From positions 80,696,040 to 80,760,039 of the forward strand of contig OY744525.1 of assembly GCA_963556195.1 (NCBI GenBank): a DNA stretch of 64,000 bases, given 5' to 3'. This document shows, piece by piece, positions 23,150 through 34,234 of the stretch; the first letter of the stretch is position 1, and each line of letters starts with the position of its first letter. This stretch comes from Sepiola atlantica. Taxonomy: Eukaryota; Mollusca; Cephalopoda; Sepiida; Sepiolidae. A program made the position numbers and the translations under genes. The notes below the pieces were generated by a model. It was not told the origin of the DNA. It saw only the letters and a list, made by a program, of their open reading frames with translations, and did no database searches.

Positions 23150-24139
23150 GGCACATGTTCGTCTTTAACCACTGTCCGTTTTTCACAACATTTTACTGAC
23201 CATTTTTCTTTTCTTTTTTCGGTGTACACTTATCTATCAAGCTGCTAGAGAATTCCGGCGTTTTTGGAAATTTTTTTCAAATATTTTACATTTTAGGAGG
23301 GGGGATCAGTTTCCAATGTTAATTCAACGTAGACTGATCCCCCTCTCTTTGACCATCTCAATTTAAAAAAAAATCTTTTTCGCTGTACAATTACCTATTA
23401 TGTCAGTAGAGAATTCCAGGGGTTTTGGAAAGAAATTTTTAAAAACTGTGATTTTAAGACGGGGGATCAGTTTTCAATGTAAATTCAACGTGGACTGATC
23501 CCCCTCTTTTTAACCATCTCAAATTTAAAAAATTATTCTTCTGCTTACAATTTCCTATCATGTCACGAGAGAATTCCGGCGTTTTTGGAAAGAAATTTCA
23601 AAAAATTGAGATTTTAAGACGGGGATCAGTCTTGTTCGTACTTTTACCATAGTTCGTTTTTCACAACATTTTACGTCTTAAAATCTCATTTTTTTTAAAT
23701 TTCTTTTCAAAAACGCCGGAATTCTCTCGTGACATGATAGGTAATTGTAAGCAGAAGAATAATTTTTTAAATTTGAGATGGTTAAAAAGAGGGATCAGTC
23801 CACGTTGAATTTACATTGAAAACTGATCCCCCGTCTTAAAATCAGTTTTTAAAAATTTCTTTCCAAAACCCCCGAAATTCTCTACTGACATGATAGGTAA
23901 TTGTAGACCGAAAAAGATTTTTTTTTAATTGAGATGGTCAAAAAGAGGGGGATCAGTCTACGTTGAATTAACATTGGAAACTGATCCCCCTCCTAAAATG
24001 TAAAATATTTGAAAAAAAATTCCAAAAACGCCGGAATTCTCTAGCAGCCTGATAGATAAGTGTACACCGAAAAAAGAAAAGAAAAATGGTCAGTAAAAAG
24101 TTGTGAAAAACGGACAGTGGTTAAAGACGAACATGTGCC
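23150..24139. repeat. 990-bp near-perfect palindrome with nested tandem hairpins
   Basis: GGCACATGTTCGTCTTTAAC at 23150 is mirrored by GTTAAAGACGAACATGTGCC ending at 24139; symmetry holds to the centre near 23645. Each arm holds about three units of about 160 bp, marked by GAATTC at 23250, 23411 and 23571. Each unit carries GGGGGATCAG and CTGATCCCCC about 25 bp apart, which can themselves pair. No coding capacity. Confidence 0.9.
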
Positions 24140-24161
24140 GGATAAGTTACTCTTCTACTAA

Positions 24162-24525
24162 CCTGGATAAGTTTATTTGTGTTTTAACTCATTTTAAAGA
24201 GTTGTTTGTTCAAAACAAACCTGGTGTCCACCTATTCAGTTAGAACGAAAAAAATGGGTGAAATTAGTTTCGATAATCGCTTACAAAACGAAAATTAAGC
24301 AAAATACTGGTAGAACATTACATTTAACCACGATTGTTGACATTTATTGGATATTTTTCTAGCACTATTTTGTTTATTTTTCGATTTTTCACCAATTATT
24401 AAGGATCTCCGTGCTGGACTCATGAACAGCCATTTATTTTTCGTTCTAACTGAACAAGTAGACACAAGGTTTGTTTTAAAAAAAAACGCTTTAAAATAAG
24501 TTAAAACACAAATAAACTTATCCAG
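24162..24525. repeat. foldback element
   Basis: CCTGGATAAGTTTATTTGTG (24162) and CAGTTAGAACGAAAAA pair with TTTTTCGTTCTAACTG and CACAAATAAACTTATCCAGG (ending 24525). Arms about 95 bp, spacer about 170 bp. Confidence 0.8.
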
Positions 24526-24636
24526 GGTGCGTAACATTTGTTGCCAAATTTGTTTCTTTTTAACCCTTTTTCGTTCTGCACATATTTTGTTTTTACTTTG
24601 TTAAACACTAAACAATTGAAAGGAAAAACCGGAAGT

Positions 24637-25120
24637 GGGGTATCTTTTACAATAATCCGCAGAGTGAAAACGCTCAAAAAACAAATATACAACAAATAAA
24701 AGTAACTGTAGCCGATAAAAGTTATTTTCCAACTTATCTGTAACATTTGTTTGTATTTTTAAACCGTTCCAACTGCTATTTATTAGAAATTAATATTTTT
24801 GTCACACGAACATTGGACAAAAAAATGGCGATGCGGGGGGGTTATGGTAAGGAGGTAAGGCCGAGACGCCATTTTTATTTTATAAAAATACGTGCAAAAA
24901 AAACAATTTTTTTTTTACATCTAATAAAAACCCATTTATACTACTGAAATTTGTTTGTATTTTTACATACAAACAAATTTCATAGGTAAGTAGGAAAATA
25001 TCTATTCTCGACGTAGGTCAGCTTCACTTGTTGTATATTTTTTTTTTTACCACGTTCTTGTTCGTTTGTTGGACCACGTTAGCGACTCTGCGGATTATTG
25101 TAAAAGATACCCGAGTATTA
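24637..25120. repeat. foldback element
   Basis: GGTATCTTTTACAATAATCC (24639) pairs with GGATTATTGTAAAAGATACC (25092-25111), with further pairing inward. The right arm is also the second copy of the 21925-22112 dispersed repeat. Confidence 0.75.
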
Positions 25121-25145
25121 TTTCACGTTTTAGTGAAAACAAACA

Positions 25146-26400
25146 GGTTATGGTAAAGATTAGTTACTCAAATTGGCATAGTTCAAGTACGACTAACTCT
25201 AAGAGCAGTTTCTGCGGCGCTGCTACGGTGTAACGCCGCGATCCGTACCCGATAATAAACTTCGTACTTAACAACTTCCGGTATTCTGTAGTTTAATTTT
25301 CTCTGTATTTTCTGGTATTCTTTAGTTTAATTTTCTGGTTTTATTTCTTCTGTATTTACTCTTCTGTATTTACTCTCTATATATGATAATGAATTATATC
25401 GTACAAGACGTACTAACCGCATGTTGGGTGCGCACAACTTCCTTGGAAGTGTTACTAATGGACACAAACGCAGGAGTTTCTCTGGCGTCGCCAAGTAAAA
25501 GTAAATTACTTCGGCCATATGCGATCCGACAGTACTATGATTTCTGAAACATTCTTATTTTTCCCTAAGAAAATAAAACAACCTATTTTATTATTTTCCC
25601 TCCCCTAAATCAAAAGTATTTCATTAGCAAAAAACATTGCATTTTATTTTACGAAAGAAAATCCACATGTGTAAAAAACTAATCTGTGATTATTTATTTT
25701 TGTGACTGATTATTTATTTTTGTCAAATAAATTATTTAAAATAAAATTCAGTACAAAACTTACATTATATATTCGTAGAAAACATAACACCTATTCAACT
25801 AACCAAAACAGGAAGTTTTTATTATCGGAACCAATTTCGAACGGACACCGTTTCCGGTTGGAAACAACTTTACTTAGAGTTAGTCGTACTTAAACTGTGC
25901 CCTGAAATTCAGTTCCGGTTGTTATTTCGCAGACGGGAAGACGGTGCCAATGCAGAAAATGTCCGCTCTGATTATCCCTCTAAGATAACGTGAAGTCATG
26001 GTGAAACTCGTGAACCATTTTTTAATATAATTCATTATAAACTGTTTTCGTACAAAAAAAATAAATACGTGTAAAAAGAAAAAAATACATTTCCGGTTCA
26101 TTTGAGTATTTGTTTTAAAAAAAAAAAGACGATACTTCTGCAGTTTACGGACTGTGCTGAAATAATAACGTTATTATTTAGAAAGCAATTCTTAACATGG
26201 GAAGGGGGCTTTGTTAACTATTCTGTACTTTCACTTAACAATTTAATAAACAAAGGATACCGTAAAAATTAAATTAAAAACGTTTGCTTTTCTTATGTGA
26301 ATTATAATAGGGAACACTTTCTGCGTTGTCACCGTCTTCCCGTCTGCGAAGCAGCAACCGGAACTGAATTTCAGTACCTAATCTTTACCAGAACCAACAA
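25146..26400. repeat. foldback element, right arm interrupted
   Basis: Left arm GGTTATGGTAAAGATTAG ... AGTACGACTAACTCTAAG (25147-25203). The right arm is in two pieces: CTTAGAGTTAGTCGTACTTA (25874) and CTAATCTTTACCAGAACC (about 26378-26395). They are separated by another foldback. Confidence 0.65.
25902..26375. repeat. foldback element nested in the previous one
   Basis: CTGAAATTCAGTTCCGGTTG and CGCAGACGGGAAGACGGTG (from 25902) pair with CACCGTCTTCCCGTCTGCG and CAACCGGAACTGAATTTCAG (about 26327-26375). Inside, 26118-26230 matches a single arm of the 27273-27810 element. Confidence 0.75.
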
Positions 26401-26504
26401 ACAAATAGCTGACATTTTTTAAATTTAATATTTAAATTTTTCCTATCTTTCCGGAAGCGAGTTTGTATTGCAACCATTTTAACCGTTCTTCTCTATGATT
26501 ACAC

Positions 26505-26948
26505 CTAGATTGAATATGGATGTCAAAAAAAAAAAAGAAAGAAAGAAACCTTTATGATGTACTTACTTGTGAGGGTAAATAAATACCGTCACCAAGAATT
26601 ACGGAAATTCATCCAGTAGTTTTGTTTTCATGAAATAAATTCAACTTTTAGCCCTATGAGGAATATCGCCGCCATTAAAGTCAAGGGAGATAATTTAACC
26701 TTTTGGGAGAGTAATCAACCATTTTTTATTGTTTAAATGCGAAAAAAAAAGAATTATCTCCTTTGAATATCATGATAATGGCGGCGACATGCCGCATAGG
26801 GCTGAAACTTGAATTTCTTTTATAAAAACAAAACTACTTAATGAATTTCCATACTTCTTGGTGAGCAACATTTTGTTTTCCCTCACAAGTAAGTACATCA
26901 TAAAGGTTACTTGCTATTTTTTTATAGGATCCATATTTAATCTAGGAG
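26505..26948. repeat. foldback MITE, family A
   Basis: Arms of about 195 bp (ACCTAGATTGAATATGGATG ... TTTATGATGTACTTACTTGT ... GCCGCCATTA and inverse) around a short AT-rich centre near 26725. Shares ATGTACTTAC and AATTCATCCAGTA with 20457-20745. Confidence 0.85.
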
Positions 26949-27272
26949 AAGTACCATTTTAACTGACATACGATGTATTTACATCAGTCGAAGCCGAATT
27001 TAAAGTCTTGACCCAGGTCCTGACATTTTCAATCTGAACTTGAATGCCATGTTTTTGTCCTCCTCATCGTCAAATAAATTTCAGAAAATCTCAGAAGCAG
27101 TCGCCAGTCAACATGACGAGTAATCCGCAAAAAAAAGATAACTCATTATACGACTTAGTCGTTATCGTCACTTAGAAAATTAATTTTTAAAAGATCTTAT
27201 ATTAAAACAAAATACATGTTTGTTTTCATAAAAACGCGGAATAATACGCACCTACCCCATAACATGCTTGCA

Positions 27273-27810
27273 TTTTTTTGGGTGCTTCTGTATTATTGGG
27301 GACATATGAAATTTCATCTCTAATTTAGAAGAGTCAGTTGAAAGGGGAAATAATTCAAACTGTTTTTTTGTTGTTGTTGTGGTTATAACCATAACCCATA
27401 AGGAAAATCAAGAGAATTAGTAAGAAAATAAATTTAAAAAAGGGTACTTATGCAATTTACGGACCGGACTGAAATGATAACGTTATAATTTAGAAAGCCA
27501 CTCTTAACATAAGGAGGTGTGGGGGGGGGGGGTGATTAGCTTTTCTGTTTATGAAATTGTTAGATGAAAGTACATAATAGTTAATCAACCCCCACCCCCA
27601 CCCCACCTCCTTATGTTAAGAATGGCTTTCTAAATTATAACGTTATTATTTCAGTTCGGTCCATAAACTGCATAAGTACCCTTTTTAAAATTTATTTTCT
27701 TACTAATTCTCTGGATTTTTCTCATGGGTTACAACAACAAAATAAAAGTTTGAATTATCTCCCTTTTCAACGGACTCTTCTGCCCCAATAATACAGAAGC
27801 ATCTTTTTTT
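27273..27810. repeat. foldback element with central G/C runs
   Basis: GGTGCTTCTGTATTATTGGG (27281) pairs with CCCAATAATACAGAAGC (27784), and GGTACTTATGCAATTTACGG with the inverse near 27660-27685. A G12 run at about 27521 faces the CCCCCACCCCCACCCC run at 27590. Arms about 240 bp. Confidence 0.85.
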
Positions 27811-28119
27811 TAGCGGGGAGTTATGAAAAGAAGCACCGAATGTTTTCTATAAAAATTAAGTTTTGACGATATTCTTTTGCTGAAAGCAGATCTTCAACTC
27901 ACTTTCGTTTACCGGGGATTGTGATGTCACATTGATTCGTCTACTATGCTGATGCGCAAATTAAAATCGAACTAAAATTTTCTAATCTAAATACACATAA
28001 TTTGAATTCTTATTCGTATATTTCAAATTATTTTTACATTGTTAGTAATTTTTTGTCAATTTATAATGACAAAAGAACATGTTTGTTTTCAAACAGTCAT
28101 GTCATAGGCATTAATCTGT

Positions 28120-29090
28120 AGTGCTCCTTTTTTATTTTTATTTTTAATTTAATTCAGCCCAAATAAGGCATATTGCCACTGAGATGCAAATTAGGGGCCA
28201 TATCCATATGGGGCATCCTAAGTGGGGAGTTGTGCAGCAAGATATTTGTTCACATTATATTTAAATTTCTGCATGTCGGTACAGTCAGGGAAACAGGAAG
28301 CAGAGAGGGAATTCTAGCAGTTCGCGGAAAGAAGCTATTAAAGTAGAAAACCCTCTGACATCTGGGGATCTCTATAGCGAAGGGGTGGGATTTAGCTGAT
28401 TGTCGGTTTTTTAAGGGGTATTTACATTGAGGGGGTACCAGAATAGCAAGTTCGTCGGAGCACATTGAAGTACTTGTAAAACAAGAACAGGGAAGCAATA
28501 TTGCAGCGATGGGACAGGGGCTGGAGCTTGGTAGACAGTGTGAGACCTATTAGATTAGACACTCTTTTTTGAACCCTGTTTAAGAGGGAGAGACTAGTAG
28601 TTGGTGCAGCAGTCTTGATGTGACAACAATACGCCACGCATGGGCGGATGGTGGCTTTGTAGAAATATAGGATACTGGCAGGTTTGAGAAGTTTTCTAAC
28701 ATGGTAGAGAGAGCCCATCTTCCTTGCAGCAGCCTTGGCAGTATCTTCCATTTATTTGTTACAATTTACCTGTGAATTTTAGGCCGAAGAGTTTGAATGT
28801 TGTATTCTCTCGTAGGGTGCTATTAGCTATAGTAATCAGGGGTTGAAACGGTTTCTTATAAATGTTAAAGGAAAGGAGCTTTGTCTTAGTAGTATTTAAT
28901 GTTACCATCCATTTATGTCTCCATTCAATTACAGACTGTAGGTCATTTTCTAAGGATTCAGCCATTGCCTTGGATATGTATGCATCTGGTTTACCCACAT
29001 ATCGAGAATAGAGCGTGATGTCATCAGCAAATATACCCATTTCTGACACAATTTCATCAGGGAGGTTGTTTATTAAGATCAGTAACAACA
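28120..29090 (-). pseudogene. Jockey/CR1-like LINE, RT core to 3' end
   Basis: Minus-strand reading begins with NNLPDEIVSEMGIFADD, where FADD is the RT catalytic box. It continues through NTTKTKLL and FKLFGLKF (29085-28759), then KAAARKMGSLYHVRK, SILYFYKATIRPCVAYCCH and SLLNRVQKRVSNLIG (28751-28430), then in another frame CSDELAILVPP, SHPFAIEIPRC and FNSFFPRTARI (28498-28250). The 3' end is A-rich (AAATAAAAATAAAAAA type) near 28125-28150. At least two frame breaks make it inactive; the endonuclease and RT fingers are missing (5' truncation). It is closely related to the copy at 48940-50824. Confidence 0.85.
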
Positions 29091-29091
29091 A

Positions 29092-29166
29092 TTTTGGGGG
29101 AAGCTGGATTTTCCTCTTGTTAAAAACCGACCTTGTGTCTAATATCTCTCTCATGGGTAGGCAAGT
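29092..29166 (+). mobile_element. SINE 3' tail fragment beside the LINE
   Basis: GGGGGAAGCTGGATTTTCCT, AAAAACCGACCTTGTGTCTA and GGCAAGTAAGG match the 3' end of the U2-SINE family. It directly abuts the 5'-truncated LINE at 29090. The minus-strand frame crossing this joint is therefore chimeric. Confidence 0.7.
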
Positions 29167-29169
29167 AAG

Positions 29170-30035
29170 GATAAAGTACAGAATAGTTAAGTCGATAACT
29201 CGTGAACAAAAAATAAAAACAACAAATAATTTAAAGCAAACAACCCATATATCTTTAATGTTTAGAAACTGTTTGTAAGATTTTTTATTTCAGAATTTGA
29301 TTTCGATGCTCATATGTCTTATCAACACGCGAAACACAACATGGCGACTGAGGTGATGACATAATTTTGCTAAAAATAAGTAATTAAGTGTCATTTTATG
29401 TTTTTCTTTTATTGAAGAGGGGCTTTCCATTCGGACTTAGAGTTAGTGGTAGGGTAAGTAAATTTTTTTATTAACTTTTCAGCATAAAGTTAAGCGATCA
29501 CCAAGAAAATCAGCCCCTCATTTTTTTTTTTGTGTATCAATAAGACACTTTTTCTCGAAATCAAGTCCGAAAAAAAAAAAATCTTATTTTCCATACGTTA
29601 AAAGTATATGGGTCGGTAAAGAATTTACTTCTACTGTATTTACTATAAAGTATTGTAATTTTTTTTTTTTGTTTACGATTTCTCGGCTGTTAACTATCTT
29701 AGACAAATAAACAGCAACATTTATATAATAAAATTATCAGAGAAGTTATCGGCTATCTGTGACAAATCACATTCAAATGTAACTTTAGATTTTTTTAAAG
29801 TAATTTCATTAATTTACTAGTATAGTAATTCAATAAAACTTCACAAAAATTTAATTTTAAAAATAAAATGGATAAGGGGCAACATGTAATAGCTGTTTTT
29901 TTTTTAAATACACTATTTCGTATCATGTCTATTTCGTTATTAAAAAAGAAAAAACTCTAAAATATTTATGGGATTTAAATTTCAACATTTTGTTGGATGT
30001 CCTATCAATTTTATTGTAAGATTCAGTTTTTAATG
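29170..30035. other. no gene seen
   Basis: AT-rich. 29164-29180 carries the AAAGTACAGAATAGTTAA motif seen in the 5128-5396 foldback arm. Nothing else recognised. Confidence 0.5.
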
Positions 30036-30039
30036 ACAT

Positions 30040-30550
30040 ATATTCCTCGGTAAACATTACTATTACCGACATAAATTATTTTAAAGGAACTACCGTTGGG
30101 AAATTAGTCAAAAGACATTTATTTGACTTTATCTACTCATCCAGGCAATTTTTAAACCCCACTTTCCCGACCCGATCTTGGGTCACATCTTACTTGTGGG
30201 AGTAAGATAAAAACTGGCCTTGTGCCTAACTCCTGGAGAGGAGTAAATCAATACTCATCTGTGACCTATTTGCGTTGAGCAATTAACTGTATCGTAATTA
30301 GTGTTGAGATTTGTAATCCACGTTCAGACATTTTGAATCTGAGGACAAGAAGTAAGTACGTAACCGGAGCGTCTGCATTTTCAGACCATTAAATTAGATG
30401 TGGCTTACTCTCATCCGCTCCGGTTATGTATTTACTGCATCTCCTCAGATTCAAAATGGCTGAACGCGGATTACAAACTTGAACTAATTTCCCAATGGTA
30501 TTTCTTTTAAAATAATTTATGTCGGTAATAGTAATGTTTACCATTCCTTT
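30040..30550. repeat. foldback element split by a SINE-like insert
   Basis: CGGTAAACATTACTATTACC (30049) and GTAATCCACGTTCAGACATT ... GTAACCGGAGCG (about 30314-30374) pair with TCCGCTCCGGTTATG ... GGATTACAAACTT ... GGTAATAGTAATGTTTACC (30415-30543). Only the left arm carries the insert at 30109-30294. Confidence 0.8.
30109..30294 (+). mobile_element. SINE-like insert in a foldback arm
   Basis: Flanked by AAATTAGT (30101-30108) and TAATTAGT (30295-30302). Its centre (CAGGCAATTTTTAAACCCCA ... GGCCTTGTGCCTAACTCCTG) matches the 3' part of the U2 SINE at 52731-52843. Internally deleted or 5'-truncated. Confidence 0.7.
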
Positions 30551-30699
30551 ATTGAATTTTCTTTCTAAGAATGTAAATATTTTCTTACAAGAAATTAATT
30601 GAAGGAATAGGCAGCGGGGGGAGGGGGGGGGATGAAAGTAAGATTTCCAGCCAACGCATAGTAGATAACAAATAGTAAATAATAAATCAGTATTGGTTT

Positions 30700-31050
30700 C
30701 CATAAGTGATGCAAAAAGAGCCATTCTTCTCCTTCTTTGCGTGTCTTTGAAGCATATGGTCATACAACAGTTTCCCACTTTTTTTACACAGTCCTTTGTG
30801 TTATGGTTGTACTCTGCAAGATCTTTCAAGCTGCACCGGTTGGCCAGTAAGGGAAGACAAGGCAGTGTTGCATCGTATGGTCCTCCTCTCCACATTCAAA
30901 GATGGTTGGGTCAGTTTTTTAGCACCATCTGGTCACAGAAACTTTTGATAGCCCCAAGGGGTGATTCCCATGTCATTAGGAGGGGGGGGGGCATTGTCAT
31001 TTCAGTAGGAGGAACGAGCCATTGAATTGTGCTGAGAGAATATGGCACAA
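30700..31050 (-). pseudogene. LINE C-terminal remnant, second copy
   Basis: Minus strand encodes, with frame breaks, TDPTIFECGEEDHTMQHCL and NRCSLKDLAEYNHNTKDCVK, closely matching 44130-44521. A poly-G/C run interrupts the upstream part near 30983. Confidence 0.6.
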
Positions 31051-31849
31051 GGTAGGAAGATGCAGTTAACAGGTCAACGCACAAAAGAGAGTGCACTCTG
31101 CACCCCCCCCCCCCCCCACCCCAAAAAAAAAAATGATTGCGCAGTCTCGTCGGTGTTCTCCCCCGGTAGAGCCACTGATTTACTGCATGCTACTAGAAAA
31201 GCAACCTTGATTTATGTGACTGTTGAAAATGGCAGATTCTTTTGCTATTCTATATTGAAAATTTATAATCGATTTAAAAAGAATGCAAAATGGACGAATT
31301 TAGATCACAGAACGAATAAGAGCCGAAAGTCTTCCAAGGAGACAATTTTACTGACATGATTCCGGTTCTTTGATAGGACTAGGGCGTGTGAGAACTTAAT
31401 TTTGTCTTTTTGGTTTATGAGCACAAATGAAACATAATATTTGAGTGTTGACTTTAGACGTTCATTCAAACTAGAAATTACTTTCTATTTGCCGATTTAA
31501 AGGCTTCACAATTACGGATATTTTCTAAAATATAGCCTCATTTTTATTATAGTGGCCCTTGAATGTCGAAAATAATTTTTTTTTTTCTAGAATAGTGGCT
31601 CCTACGAGAAATACTGTTTTCATTTGGTTCACAAACAGAAAACAAAAAATAAAGGAATACTTGACTTTGACCTCCAGAGGTCAACAATTCATATTGATTT
31701 TAGGGGAATCCTAAAAGATGCCACTCGGCACTATTTCAAAACAAAACTTAGCGGATAAAACAATTATGTTAAATTTAAATTTTCGCAAAAAATATGTTCA
31801 ATTCAATTTAATAAAAAGAATTACTATGGCTGTTGTTTCTCTACCATAG

Positions 31850-32225
31850 CACTGGTTTACAAGCTTGTTGGAGATATTTCCAAGATGGTCGCTCTGCACT
31901 GACTGATGCATTTTGGGATTGAAGGAATGGTATTAACGTCCCTCCCACTACAGGAAGATGTGGCACATTGCCGGAAGGTGGGGATGGAAAGGCTAGCACA
32001 CCAGATGCAGTGCACTCTGGCCACACAAAAATGCATGAGCATTCTCTGGTAGGAGTGCCTCAGGCGATTGGCAATAAAGAGAGAGAAGGTAAAGCCTGGG
32101 AGGGTGGACCTCCTAGGACTGAACAGAACAAATATTTCAGCCCGACAGAGCAGGGCAGCTGGTGCCGTAGTGGCTCACCCTGTCGGACCGATTGTCGAGG
32201 ACGTAACTGCAACTGGTATCAAGTG
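31850..32225 (-). mobile_element. SINE sharing the central block, different head
   Basis: Minus strand contains TTATTGCCAATCGCCTGAGG and GGAGGTCCACCCTCCCAGGC, matching the long U2 copy. Its 5' part (TACCAGTTGCAGTTACGTCC, TCGGTCCGACAGGG) is not U2 and is shared with 33190-33540. The 3' part differs from the GTAAATA family. Confidence 0.6.
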
Positions 32226-32229
32226 TAAA

Positions 32230-33185
32230 AAGAATTTTGGCACCTAAATTCTACTGTCCCAAATTTTGGTAATTTTATTTTTCTGCAAATTCCCCCCCCC
32301 CCCCCCCCCCCGCAATAAAGGATTTTTAAAAGTTAAAACAAATACCTTCTTTTGTGCTTCTAAATCAATGGAAAACATCGTTTTTCTCACGTGTCAGTAT
32401 CGTTCGAAAGAACCACAAATTCTTTTCTTCCGTTTGGTAGCCATTTTTCAAATCCTGTTTCTATCCAAAATTTATTGGGTGATCGTTTTTTAGAACGCAA
32501 GATCGCTAGTGGCGTAATATTGGGATTAGATAAACATAAACATTTTAAAACTGGATTATAAGTGAATTTAAGCTCTTTGAAGATTTAAATTTCGGCGAAT
32601 TTGGTAGAACATAAATAGCATACGTTTATTTTCGTAAGTAAGCAACTACGAAAAATGCAAAATGGCGTTGTACGAAGAAAAAAAATGGATGATTTATTTT
32701 TTTGTTTTCGCACGGAAGAGGTTGGTGCACTCCAAATAACATTTATCGTTTTTACATGCATTTTTTTTTTGGGGGGGGGGGGGGGGAATCTGTTTCAAAA
32801 TAATTTTATTCTAGCAAATGCATCTAAAATTAAATCTTAAAAAAATATATAATTAATTTTTAATTATAGTTTTAAAATAATTAATCGCAGCTTTAGAAAT
32901 ATGCATGTGCTAAAATTAAAATTAAACATTAATTTTATTTATTTGAAGATTTAATTTTAGATGCAATTATTAGATTATAGCACAAAGTTATTTATAAAAA
33001 AAAAAAGAAAGAAGAATTTTGCATGTTAAAAATTCAATTAATCTCAAGTACAGCAGTTGGTATTCACATAAAAGAATTAATGATATTTTTTTTATTACAC
33101 CACTTGGGTTTTAAGATATAAATCGATTTGGTAATCATATTTTACAGCTCTCGATTGTTGCCTATTTCAAACAGTTCGTGAGTCA
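32230..33185. other. no gene seen
   Basis: AT-rich with a C18 run at about 32291 and a G16 run at about 32771. Nothing recognised. Confidence 0.5.
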
Positions 33186-33189
33186 ATGT

Positions 33190-33540
33190 TTATCTAATCC
33201 CAATATTACACCACTGATGAACTGGCGTCCAGTATTTACACACTTCCCATATAAGTATGATGGTGCACAAGGCCAGGAAAGTGGGAGAAAAAGCCAGCGC
33301 AGGTTGGCCTTTAAAAATAGTCTGGACAGTCCTGTCGGCATTCCCCGGTAGGGGCACCTCAGGCAATTGGAAATAAACCAACCCCTCCCCAAAAAGGAAA
33401 GGTAAGGCCTGGGAGGGTGGATATCCTAGGACTACCCAAGACATAATACCTCAGTCCGACAGATAAAGGTCACGGAAATGGCCAGTCTCTGTCAGACTGA
33501 TTGTCGAGAACGTATTCTCGACTGGTATTCAGGAGGAAGA
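33190..33540 (-). mobile_element. SINE sharing the central block, second copy
   Basis: Minus strand: TACCAGTCGAGAATACGTTC, AATCAGTCTGACAG, CCACCCTCCCAGGCCTTACC, CAATTGCCTGAGGTGCC. Same arrangement as 31850-32225, with further similarity downstream of the core. Confidence 0.6.
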
Positions 33541-34234
33541 AGCATTGGACGACTTTCGCCGTCAAAATCATTTTCTTACTTCCGAGAAGCGGAATCCACC
33601 CTATTGAAACAAGGATCACCGATTATTTTGTATGTTTTCATGTCATCGTCATTTTACTGCAGTGTATTCTTGGGACTACTTTTTTAGAACGCGAAATGGT
33701 ATTGATATAATTGAAAGAAAATCATAACATTATTTATTAAGAGAATTCCACATATTTTGTGATAAAAAAAAGTATGTACACTAATGAGATATTAGTTCAA
33801 TTGTAGTATAGGGACCATTAGAATATCTACCTATTTCACTGAGTTTCTGCTCAAATATTGGATAAAATTGATTGTTGGGTTAAATTGTATTTATTGTCTT
33901 GAAATAATATTGTACTTTGCTTTTTAACACATATGAATTACAACTTTGTTTTTACATTTTTTATTGATTACGGCCATCTTTTTTCAAGTGTTGTTATTTA
34001 ATTATCGACAAGTATGAGTTAGACTCTTCTTCTTTACTTTTAAATTTGTTAAATTCGGTTAAAACTGTTTCCTTGTGCCTAAAAAGAATGTTCAGAGTTT
34101 GTTTTTTGTTTAAAAACATCTTTTAAAAAGTAACAATATTTTTCGTATAAGAAAATAAACAATAAATTGTTGTGCCCTGTTTATAACTTGGCATTCTTAA
34201 TGACAGAACCGAAAATTAACCCTTCGACTACTTC

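Larger units (their letters stand above)
22750..24640. repeat. outer inverted repeat around the 990-bp palindrome
   Basis: CTACTTCCGGTTTCTCATTT (22751) and CAGAACGAAAAGGGTG (about 23076) through AAATGTTACG (23138) pair with the inverse blocks CGTAACATTTGTTGCC, AACCCTTTTTCGTTCTG and ACAATTGAAAGGAAAAACCG (24533-24632). The arms are interrupted and less conserved than the inner palindrome. Confidence 0.6.

Noticed and set aside
28759..29154. Apparent 131-codon protein with its own start
   Set aside because: Its first residues come from an antisense SINE tail; only the part from 29090 on is LINE RT.
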